Source of the DNA: Stenotrophomonas sp046736075
GTDB taxonomy: Bacteria > Pseudomonadota > Gammaproteobacteria > Xanthomonadales > Xanthomonadaceae
Length of the DNA stretch: 64,000 bases
Direction of reading: 5' to 3'
Assembly: GCF_046736075.1 (NCBI RefSeq)
Contig: NZ_CP177163.1
Location: 1,550,001-1,614,000, forward strand
In this document: positions 51,869-60,523 of the stretch, piece by piece
Numbering within the stretch: the stretch's first letter is position 1
Layout of the letters: each line of letters starts with the position of its first letter
Position numbers and translations under genes: made by a program
The notes under the pieces: generated by a model
What the model saw: only the letters and a program-made list of their open reading frames with translations
Database searches by the model: none
What the model was told of the DNA's origin: nothing

Positions 51869-51893
51869 GTAGTGCCGGCCACTGGCCGGCCAC
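51869..51893. repeat. single REP element upstream of lptM
   Basis: GTAGTGCCGGCCACTGGCCGGC-type element between the YbaN gene (leftward, stop at 51906) and the lptM start region. Confidence 0.88.
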
Positions 51894-51905
51894 CTCAGCA
51901 GCGCC

Positions 51906-52331
51906 TCAGGATGAACGCGGCGGCAGCGGCCGGCTCCACAGCCACAGCGCCACGGCTGTCATGCAGCCGATCGACAACCATTTGACCCATGCGATGGGCA
52001 CGCACCACAGCATGATGCCGGCGCAGACGGTCATGGTCAGCGTGGCCATCCATTTCGCGTAGCGGCTGACCGCGCCGTGCGCCTGCCAGTTGCGTATGGC
52101 GGGGCCGAACCGGGGGTGCTGCGTCAACCAGCGGTGCAGGCGTTCGGAACCGCGCGAGGCGGCCCATGCCGAGATCAGGATGAACACGGTGGTGGGCAGG
52201 CCCGGCACGAAGATGCCGACGATGCCGGTGCCCAGGCTGACATACGCCAGCAGCCACCACGCCCAGCGGAAACGTACCGGCCGCCGCGCGGGCGCGGCAT
52301 CGGCAACTTCGGGGCGCTCTGGCAGGCTCAT
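51906..52331 (-). CDS. YbaN/DUF454 family inner-membrane protein
   Basis: A 141-residue membrane protein with the DUF454 hallmarks: WWLLAYVSLGTGIVGIFVPGLPTTVFILISAW (two helices with Gly-Leu-Pro-Thr-Thr-Pro/Val-Phe), then ASRGSERLHRWLTQHPRFGPAIRNWQAHGAVSRYAK, and two more helices. Its function is unknown. It stands alone between lptM and the oligopeptidase B gene. Confidence 0.9.
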   Translation of the reverse strand: MSLPERPEVADAAPARRPVRFRWAWWLLAYVSLGTGIVGIFVPGLPTTVFILISAWAASRGSERLHRWLTQHPRFGPAIRNWQAHGAVSRYAKWMATLTMTVCAGIMLWCVPIAWVKWLSIGCMTAVALWLWSRPLPPRSS

Positions 52332-52391
52332 GTGGCCAGCATAACGAGCCGGGAAGGCGACCGCGATGGTCGCCTTCCGCCTGGCCGTGGA

Positions 52392-54512
52392 TCAGTTCGT
52401 TGCGGGCGTGACGCCAAGCTGGTCCAGCACGAAGGCGTAGGACTCGGCCAGCTCGTGGTACCGCTGGAAACGCCCGGATTTGCCACCGTGGCCGGCTTCC
52501 ATGTTGGTGCGGAACACGATCGGATGGGTGCCGGTGTTGTCGTCGCGCAGCTTGGCCACCCACTTGGCCGGCTCCCAGTACTGCACCTGCGAATCCCACA
52601 GCCCGGTGCCGACGAACAGCGCCGGATACGCCTGCCGGCGCACGTTGTCATACGGCGAATAGGTGAGCATGTAGTCGTAGTACTCGCGCTGCTCGGGATT
52701 GCCCCACTCGTCGTACTCGTTGGTGGTCAGCGGGATGCTGGCATCGAGCATGGTGGTGACCACGTCGACGAACGGCACCTGGGCAACCATCACCCGGTAG
52801 TCCTGCGGCGCCTGGTTGGCCACCGCGCCCATCAGCAGGCCCCCGGCGCTGCCGCCGGACGCGGCCACGCGATCCTTGGCGGCGTAGCCCTGGCGGACCA
52901 GTTCACGGGTGACATCGACGAAGTCGTTGAAGGTGTTCTGCTTGTGCAGCAGCTTGCCGTTCTCATACCAGGCACGGCCCATTTCCTGGCCACCGCGGAT
53001 ATGCGCGATGGCGTAGACCACGCCGCGATCCAGCAGGCTGACCACGGTCTGGTTGAAGCCCGGGTCCATCGACATGCCGTAGCTGCCATACGCGTACTGG
53101 TACAGCGCGCCGGTGCCGTCCTTCCGGAAGCCGTTGCGGTACACCAGCGACACCGGCACCTTGACGCCGTCGCGGGCGGTCACCCACACGCGCTCGGTGG
53201 TGTACTTGGCCGGGTCGTAGCCGATCACCGGCTGCTGCTTGAGCTGGCGGCGCTCGCCGGTAACGGTATTCAGTTCATAGGTGGTGGTGGGCGTGGTCAG
53301 CGAGGTGTAGGCATAGCGCAGCCACGGGGTGTCATGTTCCGGGTTGGCGGCCAGCCCCATCGAATACGCCGGCTCATCGGCCTTGACGTACTCCTGGCGG
53401 CCATCGGCGAACAGCAGCCGGATGCGCTCCAGCCCGTTGGAGCGTTCGGCGATGGCGCTGTAGCCATCGAACAGCTCGAAGCCTTCGATCAGCACCGCGT
53501 CGTCATGCGCCACCCAGTCTTTCCACTGGCTGCGCGCGGTGGCGTCCGACGGTGCGGTGACGATCTTGAAGTTGGTGGCGCCGGCGTCGTTGGTGCGGAT
53601 CACCCAGCGGCCATCGAAGTGGTCGGCGTCGTACTCGACGTCACGCGCACGCGGGGCCAGCACGGTGAACGCCTGCGGGTCCGCCGCCGGTGCGTAGCGC
53701 GTCTCCGAGCTGACCGTGCTGTGCAGGTCGATGGTCAGGAACCGGTCGTCGCGGCTGCGGCCGACGCCCATGTAGAAGCTGTCGTCCTTCTCTTCGTAGA
53801 CCAGCGTGTCGCTGGCGACCGGCGTGCCCAGCACGTGCTTCTTCACCCGCACCGTGAGCAGCGTTTCCGGATCGTTCTCGACGTAGAACAGGGTGCGGTT
53901 GTCATCGGCCCAGACCACGTTCGGCGAGACGTTCTCGATACGGTCCGGCAGCACGTCGCCGGTGCGCAGGTCCTTGAAGCGGATCACGTACTGGCGGCGA
54001 CCCACATCGTCCTCGGCCCACGCCAGCAGATGGTTGTCCTGGCTGACGTCCATATCGCCGACGCTGAAGTAGCCCTTGCCGGCGGCCATCGCGTTGATGT
54101 CCAGCAGGATCTCCTCGGGCGCCTCCATGCTGCCCTTGCGGCGGGCCTGGATGGGATAGTCCTTGCCGGTCTCGAAGCGGGTGTAGTACCAGTAGCCGCG
54201 CTCGCGCGCCGGCACGCTGGCATCGTCCTGCTTGATGCGCGCCACGATCTCCTTGTAGAGGGTGTCTTCCAGCGGCTTGAGCGGCGCCATCACCGTATCG
54301 GTGTACGCATTCTCCGCGGTCAGGTACGCCAGCATCGCCGGATTTTCGCGCTTGTCGTCGCGCAGCCAGTAGTAGTCGTCGCTGCGGGTGGCGCCGAACG
54401 GGGCCTTGACCGTGTGCGGGTGCTTCTCGGCGTCGGGCGCGGTCGGCGCGGGGGCGGCATGCGCGGAAGTGGTCATCAGGCTGGCAACCAATAAACAAAG
54501 GGCGGGCTTCAC
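52392..54512 (-). CDS. exported oligopeptidase B-like S9A serine peptidase
   Basis: A 706-residue prolyl-oligopeptidase-family enzyme with signal peptide (LCLLVASLMTTSAHA-AP). A seven-bladed propeller (about 70-420) caps an alpha/beta hydrolase domain. Ser555 is in ASGGSAGGLLMG, the Asp in GTGLWDSQVQYWEP, and the His in EAGHGGKSGRF. YAYGSYGMSMDP and HIRGGQEMGRAWYENGKLLHKQNTFNDF are strong oligopeptidase B features (cleavage after Arg/Lys). A signal peptide is unusual for classic cytosolic OpdB but common in xanthomonads. The start is GTG at 54512 with GGAG 9 nt upstream; the long frame beyond is not coding. Confidence 0.92.
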   Translation of the reverse strand: MKPALCLLVASLMTTSAHAAPAPTAPDAEKHPHTVKAPFGATRSDDYYWLRDDKRENPAMLAYLTAENAYTDTVMAPLKPLEDTLYKEIVARIKQDDASVPARERGYWYYTRFETGKDYPIQARRKGSMEAPEEILLDINAMAAGKGYFSVGDMDVSQDNHLLAWAEDDVGRRQYVIRFKDLRTGDVLPDRIENVSPNVVWADDNRTLFYVENDPETLLTVRVKKHVLGTPVASDTLVYEEKDDSFYMGVGRSRDDRFLTIDLHSTVSSETRYAPAADPQAFTVLAPRARDVEYDADHFDGRWVIRTNDAGATNFKIVTAPSDATARSQWKDWVAHDDAVLIEGFELFDGYSAIAERSNGLERIRLLFADGRQEYVKADEPAYSMGLAANPEHDTPWLRYAYTSLTTPTTTYELNTVTGERRQLKQQPVIGYDPAKYTTERVWVTARDGVKVPVSLVYRNGFRKDGTGALYQYAYGSYGMSMDPGFNQTVVSLLDRGVVYAIAHIRGGQEMGRAWYENGKLLHKQNTFNDFVDVTRELVRQGYAAKDRVAASGGSAGGLLMGAVANQAPQDYRVMVAQVPFVDVVTTMLDASIPLTTNEYDEWGNPEQREYYDYMLTYSPYDNVRRQAYPALFVGTGLWDSQVQYWEPAKWVAKLRDDNTGTHPIVFRTNMEAGHGGKSGRFQRYHELAESYAFVLDQLGVTPATN

Positions 54513-54623
54513 GAGATAAGGCTCCTGGCGTGGGAATGCAATGGCGTCCGTGTCTACCCAGTCTGCGGCGGCCGTTGGGCCGGCGGCAAGCGTGTCGTTG
54601 GTCACTGCGCCTATCATCGGATC

Positions 54624-55817
54624 ATGAACACTTCCCCCCTTCCCGCTTCCGCTGGCTACAGCCGCCGCAGCCAGGACATCGCCCCCTTCCACGTGATGTC
54701 GCTGCTGGCCCGCGCGCAGGCGCTGGAACAGGCCGGCCACGACGTCATCCACCTGGAGATCGGCGAGCCGGACTTCACCACCGCCGCCCCGATCGTGCAG
54801 GCCGGCCAGGCGGCCCTGGCAGCCGGGCATACCCGGTACACCGCCGCGCGCGGCCTGCCCGCGCTGCGCCAGGCCATCGCCGGCTTCTACCACGACCGCT
54901 ACCAAGTGCGGATCGATCCCGAGCGGATCCTGATCACGCCCGGCGGCTCCGGTGCCCTGCTGCTGGCCAGCAGCCTGCTGGTCGATCCCGGCCGGCACTG
55001 GCTGCTGGCCGACCCGGGCTACCCGTGCAACCGGCATTTCCTGCGGCTGGTCGAAGGTACCGCGCAGCTGGTGCCGGTCGGGCCGGACACCGCCTACCAG
55101 CTCACCCCCTCCCTGGTGGAACGCCACTGGAACGCGGACAGCGTCGGCGCGCTGGTGGCCTCGCCGGCCAACCCCACCGGCACGGTGCTGTCGGCCCCGG
55201 AACTTGCGGCGCTGTCGCAGGCGCTGAAGGCGCGCGGCGGGCACCTGGTGGTGGACGAGATCTACCACGGCCTCACCTACGGCATGGACGCGCAGAGCGT
55301 GCTGCAGGTGGACGACGACGCGTTCGTGCTGAACAGCTTCTCCAAGTACTTCGGCATGACCGGGTGGCGCCTGGGCTGGCTGGTGGCGCCGCCGCAGGCC
55401 GTGCCCGACCTGGAGAAGCTGGCGCAGAACCTGTACATCAGCGCGTCCAGCATCGCCCAGCACGCCGCGCTGGCCTGCTTCGAACCGGACACCATCGCCG
55501 TCTTCGAACAGCGCCGCGCCGCGTTCCGCGAACGCCGCGACTACCTGCTGCCGGCGCTGCGCGCGCTCGGCTTCCGCATCGACGTGGAACCGGAGGGCGC
55601 GTTCTACCTCTACTGCGATGTCAGTGCCTTCACCGATGACGCGCAGGCGTTCTGCGCGCACTTCCTGGAGACCCAGCACGTGGCGTTCACCCCGGGCCTG
55701 GATTTCGGGCACCACCGCGCCAACCAGCATGTCCGGCTGGCGTACACCCAGGAGGTACCGCGGCTGGAAGAGGCCGTGTCGCGTATCCGCCGCGGGCTGG
55801 AGACGTGGGTGCGTTGA
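54624..55817 (+). CDS. PLP-dependent class I/II aminotransferase
   Basis: A 397-residue fold-type I aminotransferase. Motifs are VIHLEIGEPDFTTAAP, GHTRYTAARGLPALRQAI, SPANPTGTVL, the Asp/Tyr pair VVDEIYHGL, the PLP-binding Lys in LNSFSKYFGMTGWRLGW, and the substrate Arg in HVRLAY. It belongs to the aspartate/alanine/valine-pyruvate aminotransferase group; the substrate cannot be fixed from sequence. It is divergent from the oligopeptidase B gene (111 bp) and convergent with the second S9 peptidase gene. Confidence 0.9.
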   Translation: MNTSPLPASAGYSRRSQDIAPFHVMSLLARAQALEQAGHDVIHLEIGEPDFTTAAPIVQAGQAALAAGHTRYTAARGLPALRQAIAGFYHDRYQVRIDPERILITPGGSGALLLASSLLVDPGRHWLLADPGYPCNRHFLRLVEGTAQLVPVGPDTAYQLTPSLVERHWNADSVGALVASPANPTGTVLSAPELAALSQALKARGGHLVVDEIYHGLTYGMDAQSVLQVDDDAFVLNSFSKYFGMTGWRLGWLVAPPQAVPDLEKLAQNLYISASSIAQHAALACFEPDTIAVFEQRRAAFRERRDYLLPALRALGFRIDVEPEGAFYLYCDVSAFTDDAQAFCAHFLETQHVAFTPGLDFGHHRANQHVRLAYTQEVPRLEEAVSRIRRGLETWVR

Positions 55818-55851
55818 CCGCCGGCGTGAGGCCCCGGACAGAAGAACAGCC

Positions 55852-55882
55852 AAAAAAAAACGCCACGCATCGCTGCGTGGCG
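55852..55882 (-). terminator. intrinsic terminator for the second S9 peptidase gene
   Basis: Read leftward: CGCCACGCA-GCGA-TGCGTGGCG followed by nine T residues, about 120 bp past the peptidase stop at 56005. On the plus strand the aminotransferase ends 35 bp before it but no U tract follows. Confidence 0.88.
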
Positions 55883-56004
55883 CTGAAGCTGGGGTGGAGC
55901 CAACCAGACGCCCCACCACCCGGAGTTCATGGGGCGATGGGTCCACGTCGGGCTGGCGCCCTGCGGGATGCTCGACCGCCCCTGGCTGTCGAGCATACCT
56001 GACC

Positions 56005-58101
56005 TTACTTGCTCAGCTGCTCCCAGAGGAAGCTGTAGGCCAGTGCCGACATGTGCGCGGCCTGCGCATTGTTGGCCGCTCCGCCGTGCCCGCCCTCGAT
56101 GTTCTCGTAGTAGGTCACATCCTTGCCGGCCGCGATCATCTTGGCCGCCATCTTGCGGGCGTGGGCCGGGTGGACGCGATCGTCGCGGGTGGAGGTGGTG
56201 AACAGCACCGGCGGGTAGGTCTTGCTGGCGTCGAACAGGTGGTACGGGGAGAAGGTCTTGATGAAGTCCCAGTCGGCCGTATCCGGGTTGCCGTATTCAG
56301 CCATCCACGAGGCGCCCGCCAGCAGGTGGTTGTAGCGCTTCATGTCCAGCAGCGGAACCTGCACCACCACCGCGCCGAACAGCTCGGGGTACTGGGTGAG
56401 CATGTTGCCGGTGAGCAGGCCGCCGTTGCTGCCGCCCTGCACGCCCAGGTGCTTGGCCGAGGTGATCTTGCGGCTGACCAGGTCGCGGGCGACCGCGGCC
56501 ATGTCTTCATACGCCTTGTGACGGTTCTGCTTGAGCGCCGCCTGGTGCCAGCGCGGGCCGTACTCGCCACCGCCGCGGATGTTGGCGACCACGTACACGC
56601 CGCCCTTCTCCAGCCATGCGCGACCCATCGCACCGGAGTACGACGGGGTCAGCGAGATTTCAAACCCACCGTAGCCGTACAGCAGGGTCGGATTGGAACC
56701 GTCCAGCTTCATGTCCTTGCCGTGCACCACGAAGTACGGCACGCGGGTGCCGTCCTTGCTGGTGGCGAAGTGCTGCTCGATCACCTTGCCGTCGGCATTG
56801 AAGAACGCCGGCATGGTCTTGAGCACTTCCGGCTGCTTGCCGATCTCGGCCAGGGCCAGCGTGGTCGGGGTCAGGTAGTCGGTGACGGTCATCCACACCG
56901 CGTCGCTTTCGTCGGCATCGACCGCGCTCACGGCCACGGTGCCGAACGACGGTGCGCCGGTGAACGCGCTCTTCTTCCAGCCGCTGTCGGTCGGGGTCAG
57001 CACGCTGAGGTGGCTCTTGACGTCGTCGAGCACGTTGAGCACCAGGTGCGACCGGGTCCAGCTGGCGCCTGCCAGCGAGGTGGTCTCGGTCGGCGCGAAC
57101 AGCACCTCGAAATCACGCTTGCCGGCCAGGTAATCGTCCAGCTTGGTGGCCAGCAGCGAACCGGCTGCATAGGTCTTGCCGCCCACGGTCCACGGGTCGC
57201 GCAGTTCCAGGGTCAGCCACTGCTTGCGCAGGCCCTTCTCGGCCGAGTTGGGCGCGTCGATCTTGGTCAGCGTGCCGTCGTTGGCGCGCAGGTAGATCTC
57301 GTTGTTGTAGAAGGCCAGGGTGCGGCTGACCAGGTTGCGCTCATAGCCCGGGGTGTCGTCGTGCATGGCCGAGATGTACATGTCATCCGGCTTGCCTTCG
57401 TACACCACGCTGGCCGAGGCCATCGGCGTGCCGCGCTTCCACAGCTTGGCCACACGCGGATAGCCGGAGGTGGTCATCGTGCCGGCACCGAAGTCGGTGT
57501 AGACGAACACGGTGTCACGATCGATCCAGTTCAGGCCACCCTTGGACTCGGGACGGAAGAAGCCATCCTTGATCCAGGTCTTGTTGGCCAGGTCGAACTC
57601 GCGGGTCACGTCGGCGTCGGCACCGCCGCGCGACAGCGCGACCAGGCAGCGCGCGTAGTCCGGGCGCAGGCAGTCGGCGCCGTGCCAGACCCAGTTCTCG
57701 CCTTCGCTTTTGTTCAGTGCATCCAGGTCCAGCACGGTTTCCCAGCGCGGCGATGCCTTGCGGTACTCCGCCAGCGTGGTGCGACGCCACACGCCGCGCT
57801 CGTGCTGCTTGTCCTTCCAGAAGTTGTAGTAGTAGTCGCCGATCTTCTGCACGCCGGGGATCTTGGCGTCCGAATCGAGCACCTCGCGGATGCTCGCTTC
57901 CATCGCCTTGAAGGCCGGGGTCTGCGCCAGGCGCCCCTCGGACTTGGCGTTCTGTTCCTTGACCCAGGACAGCGGCTTGTCGCCGGTCACGTCCTCCAGC
58001 CAGGCATACGGATCGGCCGGCGTTTCAGCGGCCACGGCGGTTGCAGCCGTGGCGACGGACATCAAGCCTGCCACCAGGCAGGCGGAAGCGATTCGGGACA
58101 T
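56005..58101 (-). CDS. exported prolyl oligopeptidase family S9A peptidase
   Basis: A 698-residue enzyme with signal peptide (GLMSVATAATAVAA-ET). The propeller begins at DPYAWLEDVTGDKPLSWV. The catalytic triad is Ser558 in VQGGSNGGLLTG, the Asp in TSTRDDRVHPAHARK, and the His in EGGHGGAANN. YGYGGFEISLTPSY and VVANIRGGGEYGPRWHQAALKQNRHKAYEDM are typical of prolyl endopeptidases. It probably cleaves proline-containing peptides in the periplasm or outside. It is a distant relative of the oligopeptidase B gene 1.5 kb away. Confidence 0.92.
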   Translation of the reverse strand: MSRIASACLVAGLMSVATAATAVAAETPADPYAWLEDVTGDKPLSWVKEQNAKSEGRLAQTPAFKAMEASIREVLDSDAKIPGVQKIGDYYYNFWKDKQHERGVWRRTTLAEYRKASPRWETVLDLDALNKSEGENWVWHGADCLRPDYARCLVALSRGGADADVTREFDLANKTWIKDGFFRPESKGGLNWIDRDTVFVYTDFGAGTMTTSGYPRVAKLWKRGTPMASASVVYEGKPDDMYISAMHDDTPGYERNLVSRTLAFYNNEIYLRANDGTLTKIDAPNSAEKGLRKQWLTLELRDPWTVGGKTYAAGSLLATKLDDYLAGKRDFEVLFAPTETTSLAGASWTRSHLVLNVLDDVKSHLSVLTPTDSGWKKSAFTGAPSFGTVAVSAVDADESDAVWMTVTDYLTPTTLALAEIGKQPEVLKTMPAFFNADGKVIEQHFATSKDGTRVPYFVVHGKDMKLDGSNPTLLYGYGGFEISLTPSYSGAMGRAWLEKGGVYVVANIRGGGEYGPRWHQAALKQNRHKAYEDMAAVARDLVSRKITSAKHLGVQGGSNGGLLTGNMLTQYPELFGAVVVQVPLLDMKRYNHLLAGASWMAEYGNPDTADWDFIKTFSPYHLFDASKTYPPVLFTTSTRDDRVHPAHARKMAAKMIAAGKDVTYYENIEGGHGGAANNAQAAHMSALAYSFLWEQLSK

Positions 58102-58169
58102 TGCAGCTCCAGGCAGTCATAGGCCCCGGACGCTATCACAGGCGACGGCCGCCGCTCCCGTGTCGAAGG

Positions 58170-58478
58170 TCAGGCTGCGCGCAGGCGCCGTGCCGGCCGC
58201 CGCCGGCGTGCCTGCGGTGCGCGCCGGCGGGCACTGGCCCGGCGCTGGGCCCACCAGCGCAGCGGCAGCCGGAAGCGGTAGAGCGCCCACCAGGCCAGCC
58301 AGGGCATCCCGACCAGCCACAACGGTCCCCACCCCAACCAGCTGCTGTAGCCGCGCGCGGCCGGCCAGACCAGCACCAGGGCCAGCCCGGCAAGGGCCGC
58401 CTGCCTGACGCAACGCAGCACCCGTGGATCGGGTACCTCGGCGGAACGGGACGAACGCTGCAAAGACGACAGGGACAT
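58170..58478 (-). CDS. small membrane protein with Arg-rich tail
   Basis: A 102-residue protein with two hydrophobic segments (AALAGLALVLVWPAA and WGPLWLVGMPWLAWWALY) and a very basic C-terminus (RRASARRRAPQARRRRPARR). I recognise no family. The Arg-rich tail overlaps a GC-rich stretch and may be inflated by base composition. Translation is likely but not certain. Confidence 0.5.
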   Translation of the reverse strand: MSLSSLQRSSRSAEVPDPRVLRCVRQAALAGLALVLVWPAARGYSSWLGWGPLWLVGMPWLAWWALYRFRLPLRWWAQRRASARRRAPQARRRRPARRLRAA

Positions 58479-58644
58479 GACACCGCTCCGTGCGAAAGTG
58501 ATGCGTCACCTTGCCGTGCCACCATCTCACCGGCTGCGACCTTGTGCCGCAGCGTGAACCGGTCATGCAACCCGTGCGCCACCATTGACGTTCTTCGCCG
58601 TCCCACCCACCATGCCCCTGCCAGCCCCTGGAGCCAACCGCCGC

Positions 58645-59250
58645 ATGTCTGTGAACCGCCCGCTTCGCGCTGTCCTGTTGCTGTCCACGCTGTCGCTGCT
58701 GCCGGCCTGCGCCTTCCGTCATGAGGCCAAACCGGCGCCGGCACCGACGACGTCCGAGCGCGTGGGCCCGGCAATCGACCTGCAGCGCTTCATGGGCACC
58801 TGGTATGTGATCGGGCGCGTTCCCAACCCGGTCGAGCGCGGCCACGTGGCCAGCGTCAACGAGTACCGCCTGCGTGGCGACCAGAAAGTCGCCATCACCT
58901 ATCGTTACCGCAACGGCTTCTCCGAACCGCAGGAAGAACTGACGGTGCGTGCGTCGGTGGATGCCGACAGCGGCAACCACAACTGGCGCACGTGGTTCTA
59001 CAAGATCGTGCCGACCCACACACGCGTGCTGGAAGTGGCACCGGACTATTCGTGGGCGCTGGTGGGTTACCCGGGCCGCGAGATGGCGTGGATCTTCGCG
59101 CGCCAGCCGGACATGGACAAAGACCTGTACAAGGAGCTGGCCACGCGCCTGCGCGACGAGTACGGCGTCAACACCGACAAGCTCAAGCGCGTGCCGCAGC
59201 ACCGCGAGCAGGTCGACCGCCTGGGCTACGAGGTCCCGAACGTCCGCTGA
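58645..59250 (+). CDS. blc: bacterial lipocalin (Blc-like) lipoprotein
   Basis: A 201-residue outer-membrane lipoprotein with lipobox LSLLPACAF. Lipocalin signatures are the N-terminal DLQRFMGTWYVIGRVPN (GxW motif), VNEYRLRGDQKVAITYRYRNG, the middle YSWALVGYPGREMAWIFARQP (TDY/GxP-like region) and a C-terminal helix. It binds lipids or other hydrophobic ligands; E. coli Blc is induced by starvation. ATG at 58645 gives the best signal peptide. A large REP array follows directly. Confidence 0.92.
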   Translation: MSVNRPLRAVLLLSTLSLLPACAFRHEAKPAPAPTTSERVGPAIDLQRFMGTWYVIGRVPNPVERGHVASVNEYRLRGDQKVAITYRYRNGFSEPQEELTVRASVDADSGNHNWRTWFYKIVPTHTRVLEVAPDYSWALVGYPGREMAWIFARQPDMDKDLYKELATRLRDEYGVNTDKLKRVPQHREQVDRLGYEVPNVR

Positions 59251-59284
59251 GCGCCGGCGCGCAGGGGCATCGGCCCCGCAACCG

Positions 59285-59825
59285 GTAGAGCCGACCGTTG
59301 GTCGGCTGTCGCGCGGAGCGCGCGGGGGTTCTCGGCATCGGAACGGAATGCAGCCGACCAACGGTCGGCTCTACCAGCGGGGCTGCTGCGTCCGAACCGG
59401 TAGAGCCGACCGTTGGTCGGCTATCGCGCGAAGCGCGCGGGGTTTGTCGGCGTCGGAACGGGGTGCAGCCGACCAACGGTCGGCTCTACCTGCGTGGCTG
59501 CTGCGTCCGAACCTGTAGAGCCGACCGTTGGTCGGCTATCGCGCGAAGCGCGCGGGGGTTTCCCGGCGTCGGAACGGAATGCAGCCGACCAACGGTCGGC
59601 TCTACCGGCGGGGCTGCGGCATCCGAACCGGTAGAGCCGACCGTTGGTCGGCTATCGCGCGCAGCGCGCGGGGTTTCTCGGTGCCGGAACGGAGTGCAGC
59701 CGACCAACGGTCGGCTCTACCTGTGGGGCTGCCGGCGTCTGATTCCGTTGGTCGGCTATCGCGCGCAGCGCGCGGGGGTTTCCCGGCATCGGAACGGAAT
59801 GCAGCCGACCAGCGGTCGGCTCTAC
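59285..59825. repeat. five-unit tandem array of REP doublets
   Basis: Five units of about 90 bp each (59285-59374, 59400-59489, 59515-59605, 59631-59720, 59745-59825), repeating about every 115 bp. Each unit is GTAGAGCCGACCGTTGGTCGGCT, then a GC-rich inner sequence with its own small hairpin (CGCGCGNAGCGCGCG) and GGAACGGANTGCA, then the inverted REP. Unit 5 has lost the first 9 bp of its left REP. It lies between the lipocalin and metI genes, which converge. Confidence 0.95.
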
Positions 59826-59833
59826 CTGTGTGG

Positions 59834-60523
59834 TTACCGGCGGCTGTAATGCGCGACGAGGCGGTCGCCGAGCATCTGCAGCACCTGCACCAGGATCAGC
59901 AGCAGCACCACGGTGACCAGGGCCACATCGGTGTGCGAGCGCTGGTAACCGTCGCGGAACGCGAGGTCGCCCAGGCCACCCGAGCCGATTGCACCGCCCA
60001 TCGCGGTGAAGCCGATCAGCGCGATGACGGTGACCGTGGCGCCGGCGATCAGACCGGGCCGGGCTTCGGGCAACAGCACGCGCGTGACCAGCTGCCAGGT
60101 CGTGGCGCCCATCGCCTGGGTCGCTTCGATCACGCCGCGGTCCACTTCGCGCAGCGCGGTTTCGACCAGGCGCGCATAGAACGGCGCCGCGCCGATCACC
60201 AGCGGTACGATCGCCCCGCGCACACCCAGCGAGGTGCCCATCATCCACAGCGTGAGCGGAATCAGCACGATCATCAGGATGATGAAGGGCACCGAGCGCA
60301 GCAGGTTCACCAGCAGCGCCAGCGCGCCGTACACCACCGGCTTGCGGTGCAGCTGCGGCGAGCCGGTGAGGAACAGCAATACGCCCAGCGGCAGGCCGAT
60401 GGCCAGGGTCAGCGGCAGCGAGCCGCCCAGCATCAGCAGGGTATCGACCGTGGCCTGGCCGATATCGGCCCACTTGCCGGCATCGAGATGGCGGAAGAAT
60501 CCACCGGCGGTGGCGAACATCAT
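59834..60523 (-). CDS. metI: methionine ABC transporter permease MetI
   Basis: A 229-residue permease with five membrane helices. It carries GLPLGVLLFLT, SVPFIILMIVLIPLT, and the EAA loop EATQAMGATTWQLVTRVLLPEARPGLIAG that binds MetN. The ending NTVALVTVVLLLILVQVLQ-type helix fits MetI. ATG at 60523 overlaps the metN stop as ATGA, with GAGGAG inside the end of metN. No metQ follows; a REP array and a convergent lipocalin gene lie downstream. Confidence 0.94.
   Translation of the reverse strand: MMFATAGGFFRHLDAGKWADIGQATVDTLLMLGGSLPLTLAIGLPLGVLLFLTGSPQLHRKPVVYGALALLVNLLRSVPFIILMIVLIPLTLWMMGTSLGVRGAIVPLVIGAAPFYARLVETALREVDRGVIEATQAMGATTWQLVTRVLLPEARPGLIAGATVTVIALIGFTAMGGAIGSGGLGDLAFRDGYQRSHTDVALVTVVLLLILVQVLQMLGDRLVAHYSRR

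Noticed and set aside
54513..55946. Long minus-strand extension in front of the oligopeptidase B gene
   Set aside because: It is antisense to the aminotransferase gene and lacks conserved sequence; the signal peptide begins at GTG 54512.
59285..59825. Insertion sequence remnant near metI
   Set aside because: No transposase frame or target duplication is seen; the repeats are REP doublets.
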